Assembly (NCBI RefSeq): GCF_016714285.1
Contig: NZ_JADJNN010000042.1
Coordinates: 1 to 64,000 of the forward strand
DNA: 64,000 bases
DNA from: Nannocystis sp.
GTDB taxonomy: Bacteria; Myxococcota_A; Polyangia; Nannocystales; Nannocystaceae
Direction: 5' to 3'
A program made the position numbers and the translations under genes. Within the stretch, counting starts at the first letter, position 1, and the number at the start of each line of letters is the position of its first letter. This document shows, in pieces, positions 52,125-60,200 of this stretch. The notes beneath the pieces are model-generated. The model made no database searches. It saw only the letters and a program-made list of their open reading frames with translations, and was not told where the DNA came from.

Positions 52125-52919
52125 TCAGCCCGCGACCAGCAGCCCCTGCGCGAGCAGGTCGTCGATCACGCCCGCCGACTCGTCCGCAGCCGCCCCGCGT
52201 ATGACCGCCTCGCGCTCGAGCTCGCGGCGCGTGCGGGCCCGCTGCGCGTGACGCAGCAGGCGGACCAGCGCCTCGCTGGCTGTCCCGAGGGACATCTCGC
52301 CGCTCGCGCTGATCTCGATGAGCAGCTGCTCCTCGCCCGGGTCGCGGCTGCGGACCGGCGAGCGGCGCGGCGGCGCGGCGCGTGGGGCCTGGTCCGCCCG
52401 CTCCGCCAGCGTGTGCAGCGGCGTCGCCCCGAGCCACGCGCGCGTCGCCTCGTACCAGGCCAGGCTGCCCGCCGGCACGACGATCGGCGCCAGCGTGACG
52501 GCGCAGCGCAGGGTCCCCGCGACCAGCGGCGGCGACTCGGCCATCGGGCGGCGCAGGCGGGCCATCGCCGCCTCGATGCGCCCGGCTCCGGCCGCCTGGT
52601 CTTCGAGCCAGGTCGCAAAGGCCAGGCCCATCGATCCGCCGTCCCCGAGGCAGGCCAGGAACTCGCGGGTGGCGAGGAAGGCCTCGACCCGCGCGAGCCC
52701 CACAGCGGCCGCGCTGCACGGGAACTCCTCGACGATCGCCTGGACCGCGCGGGCCCGGCGAAACGGGTCGGTGGCGAAGGCCCGGGGGTCGACCCGGCGC
52801 AGCAGGGCGCGCTCGGCCTCGCTGAGCCCCGGCAACGCCCGCGCGCCGTGGATCGCCGCCACAAAATCCGGGTCGTAGAGCATGCGCACGACGGCCCGCT
52901 GGATCGCCCGCGGGTTCAT
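52125..52919 (-). CDS. Probable partner protein of the MNIO enzyme
   Basis: 264 residues from ATG 52919, which overlaps the stop of the DUF692/MNIO gene (ATGA). The N-terminal third (IQRAVVRMLYDPDFVAAIHG, VDPRAFATDPFRRARAVQAI) has the character of the helical N-terminal domain found in partner proteins of MNIO enzymes. The rest, including LVAGTLRCAVTLAPIVVPAG, is unfamiliar. No signal peptide. Its inner sequence contains one palindrome (CTGTCCCGAGGGACA near 52,279). Function as substrate-binding partner is inferred from coupling and context only. Confidence 0.65.
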   Translation of the reverse strand: MNPRAIQRAVVRMLYDPDFVAAIHGARALPGLSEAERALLRRVDPRAFATDPFRRARAVQAIVEEFPCSAAAVGLARVEAFLATREFLACLGDGGSMGLAFATWLEDQAAGAGRIEAAMARLRRPMAESPPLVAGTLRCAVTLAPIVVPAGSLAWYEATRAWLGATPLHTLAERADQAPRAAPPRRSPVRSRDPGEEQLLIEISASGEMSLGTASEALVRLLRHAQRARTRRELEREAVIRGAAADESAGVIDDLLAQGLLVAG

Positions 52920-53821
52920 GCCGGACTGTCCTTCGGGACATGCTTCACGTCGGCCAGCCGCGCCGGCAAGGCCGCCGCGATCTTGGCGAACAGCGGCAGC
53001 ACCGCGGCGATCGGGTTGCGCTCGCACTCGACGACCACCGCCCGGAGGTTGACCGCTCGCTCGAGCGCCGCCTGCGCGATCGCCCAGGTGTCGGGCAGCA
53101 GCTCCGGGCCGTGCTCGTCCTCGACCCAGCGAAAGCCGTCCGCCTCGCGCTCGCGTCCGCCGGCGACGTGCAGCTCGACCACGCGGTCCCAGGGCAGGTG
53201 ATCGAGGCCGTCGTGCGGCGCGTGGCCGGCGAGGCGCTGGTACATCGCCAGGTGGGCGCAGTCGAGGAGCAGCCCAGTGTCGGCCGCCTCGGCCAGCCGC
53301 GCGAAGAACTCGAGCAGGTGCAGGTCGCCGACGAAGGCCGTGCCCGGCGGGTTCTCGGGCAGCACCTCGAGCCCGCTCGCCGCGCGCAGGGCCGCGATGC
53401 CCTCCGCCATCGGCGCGACCGCCTCCGCGATCAGCACCGGCGGCAGCAGCAACATGTGCCCGCGCTCGCGCCGGCCGAAGTGCCACAGCCCCGCGTCGCC
53501 GCAGAGCCAGGCCGGACGCAGCTCGGCGCACAGCGCCCGCAACCCCGCCAGCCACGCCGGATCGCGGTCCTCCGGATCGTCGAGGTTGATGTCGAGGAAG
53601 TGGTAGGTGGTCGGCGCCCCGCTGGCCGCCCACGCCCGCGCCGCGTCGTCGAGGCCCTTCACGACCTCGACCCCGACCTCGAGGAAGCCCGCATAGTCGG
53701 GGTGCTCGCGGCGCAGCGCGGCGGGGTCCAGCGCCCCGTCGCTCGACCCGGCCCCATACTCGGTCGAGACGCCGAGGCCGAGCACAGGGAGCCGCGCGAC
53801 ACGGGTGCGAAAGTCCTCCAT
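52916..53821 (-). CDS. DUF692-family multinuclear non-haem iron oxidase (MNIO)
   Basis: 301 residues from ATG 53821. TIM-barrel MNIO enzyme of the group that includes MbnB and TglH, which modify Cys or Asp residues of peptides using two or three iron ions. Motifs: LGLGVSTEYGA, LEVGVEVVKGL, TYHFLDINLDDPEDRD, LEVLPENPPG, LLLDCAHLAMYQRLAG (the metal-ligand Asp-x-x-His) and VVELHVAGGRE. The C-terminal VPKDS is encoded by the dispersed palindrome TGTCCCGAAGGACA. Its gene is followed by a coupled partner, but I see no convincing precursor peptide nearby, so the substrate may be encoded elsewhere or be a small molecule. Confidence 0.88.
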   Translation of the reverse strand: MEDFRTRVARLPVLGLGVSTEYGAGSSDGALDPAALRREHPDYAGFLEVGVEVVKGLDDAARAWAASGAPTTYHFLDINLDDPEDRDPAWLAGLRALCAELRPAWLCGDAGLWHFGRRERGHMLLLPPVLIAEAVAPMAEGIAALRAASGLEVLPENPPGTAFVGDLHLLEFFARLAEAADTGLLLDCAHLAMYQRLAGHAPHDGLDHLPWDRVVELHVAGGREREADGFRWVEDEHGPELLPDTWAIAQAALERAVNLRAVVVECERNPIAAVLPLFAKIAAALPARLADVKHVPKDSPA

Positions 53822-53853
53822 GGCGCCGCCGTCGTAGCCGATCCTGCGCGCGC

Positions 53854-53989
53854 GTGGCAAGCCGCTGCCTGACCTGCGGGACAGGTCCTGCCCGTGCCGG
53901 AGCCGCGTGCCTGGCAACACCCGCAGAACATGGAGCGCTGGCCGCAGCCGTCTCCGTGGCAAGGCGCCGCCTGACCCGCAGGACAGGTC
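53854..53989. repeat. 34-bp direct repeat, two copies, upstream of the MNIO gene
   Basis: GTGGCAAGCCGCTGCCTGAC...GGACAGGTC (53854-53887) recurs as GTGGCAAGGCGCCGCCTGAC...GGACAGGTC (53956-53989), 30 of 34 bases alike. Each ends in an ACCTGCGGGACAGGT-like imperfect palindrome of the dispersed family. They occupy the region between the divergent MNIO and pdxJ starts. Confidence 0.85.
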
Positions 53990-54047
53990 GGCCCGGGGCG
54001 AGCTGCGGCGTGACAGCGGCGGCCCGCGGGTGCTATGAGCGGCGGCG

Positions 54048-54782
54048 ATGGTGCGCCTCAGCGTCAACGTCAACAAGGTTGCGACCCTGCGAAACGCCCG
54101 CGGCGGCGAGGTCCCGGACCTGCTCGCCGCCGTGCGCACGATCCTGGGCGCCGGCTGTCGTGGCATCACCGTGCACCCGCGGGCCGACCAGCGCCACATT
54201 CGCCGCGTCGACACGATCGCGATCGCCGCCGAGTTGGAACCCCTGCGCGACAGCGTCGAGTACAACATCGAGGGCGACCCGCGCCCCGACCTCATCGATC
54301 TCGTGTGCCAGCTGCGGCCGCACCAGTGCACCCTGGTCCCGGTCAAGCCTGGCGAGATCACCAGCCAGGCGGGCTGGCCCGCCGACACCTCGCCGCACGA
54401 GATCGGCGCCATCGTCCGCCGCGTCCAGGCCCAGGGCGTGCGCGTGGCGATGTTCGTCGACCCCGAGGACGCGCCGATCCGCTGGGCCGCCGCGCTCGGG
54501 GCCGATCGCATCGAGCTCTACACCGAGCCCTTCGCCGTCGCCTTCGCGGCCGGCCAGGGCGCGGCGGCGGCGGCCCGCTACGGCGCGGCCGCCGAGCTGG
54601 CCCACGGCCTCGGGCTCGGCATCAACGCCGGCCACGACCTCGACCTGGACAACCTGGTGCTGTTTCGCGGGCTGCCCCACCTCGACGAGGTCTCGATCGG
54701 CCACGCCCTGATCTCGCGCGCCCTCTTCGTCGGCCTGGACACCGTCGTTCGCGAGTACCTCGACCTGCTCGCCGCCCACTGA
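54048..54782 (+). CDS. pdxJ: Pyridoxine 5'-phosphate synthase
   Basis: 244 residues. Makes pyridoxine 5'-phosphate from 1-deoxyxylulose-5-phosphate and 3-amino-2-oxopropyl phosphate in the DXP-dependent vitamin B6 route. Motifs: RLSVNVNKVATLRNARGG, GITVHPRADQRHIRRVD, EYNIEGDPRPDLIDLV, CTLVPVKPGEITSQAGW, ALGADRIELYTEPFA, GINAGHDLDLDNL and EVSIGHALISRALFVGLD. ATG 54048 lies 8 nt after a TATGAG hexamer. The C-terminal region is followed by two identical 38-bp palindromes. Confidence 0.97.
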   Translation: MVRLSVNVNKVATLRNARGGEVPDLLAAVRTILGAGCRGITVHPRADQRHIRRVDTIAIAAELEPLRDSVEYNIEGDPRPDLIDLVCQLRPHQCTLVPVKPGEITSQAGWPADTSPHEIGAIVRRVQAQGVRVAMFVDPEDAPIRWAAALGADRIELYTEPFAVAFAAGQGAAAAARYGAAAELAHGLGLGINAGHDLDLDNLVLFRGLPHLDEVSIGHALISRALFVGLDTVVREYLDLLAAH

Positions 54783-54784
54783 GT

Positions 54785-54880
54785 GCACATGGCCCCGCGG
54801 ACATGTCCGCGGAGCCATGTGCCGCTAATCCGCCCATTAACGGCACATGGCCCCGCGGACATGTCCGCGGAGCCATGTGC
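54785..54880. repeat. Two identical 38-bp palindromes after pdxJ
   Basis: GCACATGG then CCCCGCGGACATGTCCGCGG and AGCCATGTGC occurs at 54785-54822 and 54843-54880, with 20 bp of unlike sequence between. The centre CCGCGGACATGTCCGCGG is an 18-bp perfect palindrome that contains the ACATGTCC/GGACATGT variant of the dispersed family. The copies are identical to each other. They lie between the convergent pdxJ and coiled-coil genes. Confidence 0.9.
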
Positions 54881-54903
54881 ATCTCAGGCCGCGCGGGCGC
54901 GGC

Positions 54904-55956
54904 TCACTTGGTCTTCTGCGAGGTCTTGGCCTGCTCGAGCGCGATCTCCTTGACCGCGGCGAAGGAGCTCGAGTTGGACGCCCCGTCGATCGCCTTGATC
55001 GCCAGGTCCTGGGCCTGCTTGAGCGCCGTGGCCAGCTGCTTGGACAGCTCGTTGATCTGCTCGGTCTGCTTGGCGATGGTCGAGTCGAGCTCGTGCACCC
55101 GCAGCTCGTAGACCCGCTTCTTGCCCTCGTTGGTCTTCTGCTGCAGGTCGGCGGCGATCTTCGCCTGGCGCTTGGCGATCCCGGTGCCCTCGGCCTCGGC
55201 CTTGGCGATCGCGGCCTCGAGGTCCTTCGGGGCGGCGGCCGCCTTGGCCTTGAGCTCGGCGTACTCCTGCTCGCGCCGCGCCAGCGCCTGCTCGCGCTCG
55301 GCCCAGGCCCGGTCGTGCTGCTCCTTGCTCAGGTCGAGCTCGGCCTGCTGCGTCTTCTTGGTCTGCGCCAGGCCGTCGGCGTCGGCCTTGTGGCGGCGCT
55401 CTGTCTCGTAGCCGTACTCGTCGGCCTCGCGCTTGCGGGCCCGCAGCCCGGCCTCGTCGGCCTCCTTGGTCGCGCGCGCGTGCTCCTCCTGCTCCTTGCG
55501 CCACGCCACCTTCTTGGCCTCGAGCTCGGCCTCGAAGCCGTGCTTGCGGGCCGCGTGGTACTCGTCGGCGCTCTTCTGCGTCTCCTGGTACTTCTTGACC
55601 AGGCCGCGCAGGGTCTCCTCGTCGACCTCGATGCCGTGGAGCTCGCGCAGGTGGCTGGTGTGCTCGTCGGCCTCGCTGCGCAGCTCGTGCAGCGCGTTGG
55701 CCTCGCGCAGCAGCTGTTGCTGCAGCGTGCCGACCGACTCGCCGAGCCGGGCGCGGATGCCCGTGAGTTCGTGGATGATGGTCTCGATCGATGCTTGGCC
55801 TTGGGTCACGGGGGCGTCCTCGGAGTCGGTGGTGCGCGGGGAGTCAGCGGCCGCCGGGGCGCTGCCCCGGGCTTGCTTGAGCTCCTTGGCGAGCTCGTTG
55901 TAGGCCTTGAGGATCTCGGTCTTGGTGCTGCGATTGGTGAAGGTCTTGGCTGACAT
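54904..55956 (-). CDS. Coiled-coil protein, second of a tandem pair
   Basis: 350 residues from ATG 55956, two bp after the stop of its paralogue. Almost entirely alpha-helical and charged (Lys/Glu/Ala), with heptad-like repeats from ~residue 60 to 320; no signal peptide or membrane segment. It shares landmarks with the gene at 55,957: an N-terminal Ser-rich region, SIETIIHELTGIRARLGE, a central YGYETERRHK and QAQDLAIKAIDGAS near the C-terminus. The two appear to be products of tandem duplication that have diverged. Role unknown; a structural or chromatin-like scaffold, or a sheath component, is possible. Not similar to a family I can name. Confidence 0.75.
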   Translation of the reverse strand: MSAKTFTNRSTKTEILKAYNELAKELKQARGSAPAAADSPRTTDSEDAPVTQGQASIETIIHELTGIRARLGESVGTLQQQLLREANALHELRSEADEHTSHLRELHGIEVDEETLRGLVKKYQETQKSADEYHAARKHGFEAELEAKKVAWRKEQEEHARATKEADEAGLRARKREADEYGYETERRHKADADGLAQTKKTQQAELDLSKEQHDRAWAEREQALARREQEYAELKAKAAAAPKDLEAAIAKAEAEGTGIAKRQAKIAADLQQKTNEGKKRVYELRVHELDSTIAKQTEQINELSKQLATALKQAQDLAIKAIDGASNSSSFAAVKEIALEQAKTSQKTK

Positions 55957-56952
55957 TTACTTCTTGCCCCCCGACGTGCCCTCGATCGCCTTGTGGGCGA
56001 GGTTTTGGCCCTGCTCGAGCGCCGTGCCGAGCTGCTTCTGGAGGTCGGCCAGCTGCGCGACCTGCCGGGTGATGCGCTCGTCGAGCGCCTTGATCTTGAG
56101 CTCGAAGACCTCGATGTTGGCGGCGCTCTCCTTCTCCAGCAGCTCCGCCTCGTGCTTGGCCTCCGCGGTGACGCGGGCGATCGCCCGCTCGCGGGCCTTC
56201 TTGCTCTCCTCCTCGAGCAGCTTGGGCGCCGCCTCGGCCTTCGCGCGCAGGCCGTCGATCTCCGCGGCCGCGGCCGCGAGCACCTTCTCGCGCTCGCCCC
56301 AGTTCTTGTCCTTCGCCGCGCCGGCCTCGGCCAGCTGGCGCTCCTGCAGGCGCTTCTTCTCGGCGAACTCGTCCGCGTTCAGCTTGCGCTGGCGCTCGAA
56401 CTCGTAGCCGTACTGCTCCTCCTTGGCGCGGCGGTCCTTCGCCAGCGCGGCCTCGGCGTCGGCCAGGTTCTGGGCCTTGTCGGCCTGCTCCTTGGCCCAC
56501 GCGTCGCGCTGCTTGCCGACCTTGTCGTCCTGCTCCTGGCGCTCGCTGGCGGCCTTCTCGTCGAGGGCCTGGACCTTCTTCTTGTGGTCCTGGATCAGGA
56601 TCTCGAGCGCCTCGGCGGCGACCCGCGTGCTGCGCAGGTCGTGCAGGCGCCGGGTCTCCGAGGCGATCGCGTGGCGCAGCTCGCCGAGCTTGCTCGCTTC
56701 ACGCTCGAGCTGATCGGCGAGGCCATCGATCGCGCCGCCGAGGTTGACCTGCACGTCGGCGAGGCTCTTGATGATGCTCTCGACGGTGTAGGAGGCGGCT
56801 CGGTCGACGATCTCGCGGGCCTTGGCCTGCTCGGCCGCCTCGGCCTTGGTGGCGACCTGCGCCGGGCCCTGGCCGAAGCTCTGCAGCAGCGGCGCGAAGG
56901 TCTTGAGCACGTCATCGCGGGACATGGGGGTGTTCACACTGGTCACGGGCAT
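55957..56952 (-). CDS. Coiled-coil protein, first of a tandem pair
   Basis: 331 residues if started at ATG 56952. GTG 56946 has a better-spaced AGGAG (6 nt) and ATG 56925 (MSRDDVLKTFAPLL) is a third choice. Predicted long coiled coil (residues ~60-300) rich in Ala, Glu, Lys and Arg. Landmarks shared with the following gene: SYTVESIIKSLADVQVNLGG, EEQYGYEFERQRK and EQGQNLAHKAIEGTSGG. The gene is followed by its paralogue with a 0-1 bp gap. No known family recognised. The divergent alpha-2-macroglobulin gene begins 290 bp away. Confidence 0.75.
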   Translation of the reverse strand: MPVTSVNTPMSRDDVLKTFAPLLQSFGQGPAQVATKAEAAEQAKAREIVDRAASYTVESIIKSLADVQVNLGGAIDGLADQLEREASKLGELRHAIASETRRLHDLRSTRVAAEALEILIQDHKKKVQALDEKAASERQEQDDKVGKQRDAWAKEQADKAQNLADAEAALAKDRRAKEEQYGYEFERQRKLNADEFAEKKRLQERQLAEAGAAKDKNWGEREKVLAAAAAEIDGLRAKAEAAPKLLEEESKKARERAIARVTAEAKHEAELLEKESAANIEVFELKIKALDERITRQVAQLADLQKQLGTALEQGQNLAHKAIEGTSGGKK

Positions 56953-57241
56953 CTCCTGGCATTCACGCCCACGCACGTGATGGTGGGCAAGTGGGGCGGG
57001 TTCGCGCTTATCACCGCGCAGCGCCGCGTCGCGTCGCGTCATGGCGCCGCTCGGGGCGGGTGGACTCTATCAACATTCCTGTTCCAGAGGAGATCATGCG
57101 GCGAGCGGGCACGCGCTTGTTGCAACTGCACCGGTCCCGAAACGCCGTGACACGCCGTGACTCGGGTGGATCCGCGCGGGCGACATGTGTCAGCATCGGG
57201 CCTGCGCTGGCGCCTCCACGCCGCCGGCCACCGGAGCTCGC

Positions 57242-60200
57242 ATGCATCGTCGCCTTCAGTCCGTGACCCGGCCGTCGCTCGGCCTCCTGACCGCCGTCCT
57301 GTGCTCGTGCACGTCGACCACGCCGGGCCCAGACAAGCCGGCGGAGCAGAAGGTCGCGGCCGCCGACGGACCCGTCCTCGACGTGTGGGCCGGTGTGCCA
57401 GCGATCACGCCCGAGCCCGGCGACATCACCACGGAATTGAAGCCGGTGCCCGGCCCCAAGCCGCCGCCCAGCGTGGCCGAGCGCGTCGAGCTGCCGTTCC
57501 CCCCGCCGGCTCCGCCGAGCAAGCAGACCCAGGATCCCGCGCTCAAGGGCCCGCTGCAGGTGCTGCGCACCGCCCCGATCGAGAAGGCCCCGGGCCTGGT
57601 CGGCACCGTCAGCGCAGTGTTCAACCAGCCGATGGTCCCACTCGCCTCGATCGACGACCTCAAGCTCGAGCGCTCGCCGCTGGCGATCAGCCCCCAGCCG
57701 CCCGGCAAGTTCCGCTGGCTCGGCACGCAGATGATCGCCTTCGAACCCGAGGGGCGCATGCCCTTCTCCACCACGTACACCGCCACGATCGAGGCCGGCG
57801 AGGTCTCGACGCTCGACACCCGGCTCGGCAAGCGCGTGCAGTGGCAGTTCACCACCCCGGCGCTGGCGCTCGAGCAGGCCCAGCCGAGCGAGTGGGACAG
57901 CGCCGAGCTCGACAGCATCGTCGTCGTGCGCTTCAACCAGGACGTCCAGATCGACAAGCTCGAGGGCGCCGTGCGGCTCGCCGGCGGCGGGGCTCAGGTC
58001 GCCGTGCACGCGGTCCGCAGCGCCGAGTTTGCCGGGCTGCCCGAGCCCTACCGCTCGCAGGCGCTGGCCGGCCGGGCCGAGCGGACGCTGGTGCTGCGGC
58101 CCGCGGTCAAGCTGCAGGCCGACACCCAGTACACCCTCACGGTCCCGGCTGGCGTGTACGGCGAGGGCCCGAACCCCAGCAAGCCGATCACCACCAAGTT
58201 TCGCACCTACCCGCCGCTCACGCTCTCGGCCCCGCACTGCGGCGAGCGCTACGCCTGGGACTGCTCGGCCGGCGGCGTCACCCTCGGCGCGAGCACCCCG
58301 GTGGTCGACGACCCCGATCTCGCCAAGCACGTCCGCATCAGCCCCGAGGTGCCCGACTTCGCGGTCACCGGCGGCGGCGGCATCTACCTCAGCGGCAAGT
58401 TCCGCGGCCTCGCGACCTACACCGTCGAGGTCGACGCCGGCGTGCGCGACGTCCACGGCCAGACCCTCGCCAAGCCGTTTCGCAGCACCTTCACCCTGCG
58501 CGCCCTCGATCCCTCGCTGGTGCTCGACGGGGTCACGCGCGACCCGATCGTGCTCGAGCCCTCGCACCGCGGCGTGCTCGACATCAAGGCCTCCGGCCTG
58601 GCCCAGGTCGAGGTCCGCACCCGCCCGATCACCGCCGCCGATCTGCGTCGCGTGCTCAGCGAGCGGAGCGACTACGTCGGCGACGACGAGTGGCCGAAGC
58701 CGCTGCAGGGCGCCAGCGAGAGCACCTTCGACGTCGCCGGCTCGCGCGCCGAGGCGATGACGCTGCCCTTCGCGACCCGCGACCTGACGAGCATGCCGGG
58801 CAACCTGCTGCTGCTCGGCGCGCGCAGCAACCGGATCGGCGACGACGGCTGGAAGTACCGCCAGCAGCTCAATAACATCGTCGAGGTCACCCGCCTCGGC
58901 GTCAGCGCGGCGATCGACAGCGACAGCGGCGTCGTCCTCGTCACCGACTTAGAGACCGGCGCGCCGCTGCCCGACGTCGACGTCGCGCTGCACACCACCG
59001 CGTATGACTCGCCGCTGTGGTCAGGCCGGACCGACGCCCGCGGCATGGTCGAGCTGACCCATGGCAGCTTCAGCGAGACCCCCTTCATCGTCGCCAAGAC
59101 CGCCGGCGACCTGGCCTACATCCCGCTGCAGAACACCGTCGACGGCAACTGGTCGTACTGGCAAAACGGCGCCGGCGACGACGAGCCGCGCGCCTTCTTC
59201 TTCACCGACCGCCAGCCCTACAAGCCCGGCGAGACGGTCCACCTGTCGGGCATCGTTCGCATCGAGACCCGCGGCCCCGTCGGCGGCGTGGTGCCCTACC
59301 GCAACGACATCGAGTGCGACTACAAGCTCACCGGCCCCCGCGGCCACGAGCTGCTCACCGGCAAGCTCAAGGTCGGCCCGCTCGGCACCTTCAGCGTCGA
59401 CCTCCCGCTCCCAGCCGACACCGACCTCGGCCAGCACAACTTCCAGATCACCTACCCGGGCGGCTTCTTCGGCAGCGAGCGCAGCTTCTGGCACAGCTTC
59501 GCCGTCGAGACCTACCGCGCCCCCGAGTTCGCGGTGAAGGTCGAGCGCGCCGCCGAAACCCCGCTGGTCTACGGCGACACGCTCGCGGCCGAGGTCCGCG
59601 CGAGCTACCTCCACGGCGCCGCGATGGTCGGGGCCAAGGTCAGCTACACCCTGCGCCGCAGCGACACCGCCTTCCGCCCGCCCGGCTCGGAGAACGAGCC
59701 CTTCAGCTTCGGCCCCACGCCGCAGCCGTGGTGGTGGCGCGGCGGCGGGGGCTTCGGCTTCGGCAAGCGCGGCGGCTGGGACGGCGACTGGGGCGGCATC
59801 GGCGGCGGCCTCGGCGATCTGCTGGTCAAGCAAGGCGACGGCGACACCGACATCAGCGGCGTCTTCGCGGTCAACCATGTCCTGCAGGCCAAGGAGAGCG
59901 CGTGGGGTCAGAAGCCCGCGCCCGAGCCGATCGACGCCAGCGCGCCCAAGGGTCCGCCCGATCCGCCGTCCGCGAGCACCTACACGCTCGAGGCCCAGGT
60001 CACCGACCAGAACCGGCAGGCGATCGCCGGCCGCCAGAGCTTCGTCGTCCACCCCGCCGACGAGTACGTCGGCGTCCGCAGCGACCGCAGCGTGTACAAG
60101 GAGGGCGAGCGCGCCCGCGTCGAGGCGATCGTCGCCGACGTCACCGGCAAGCGCGTGCCCGGCCGCGCGATCAAGGTCGAGCTGGTGCGCAGCGAGACCA

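Noticed and set aside
53659..53931. Cys-containing small frame as MNIO precursor peptide
   Set aside because: It overlaps the MNIO gene in another frame, and its Cys-rich part is encoded by two copies of the dispersed repeat; no leader or conserved core is visible.
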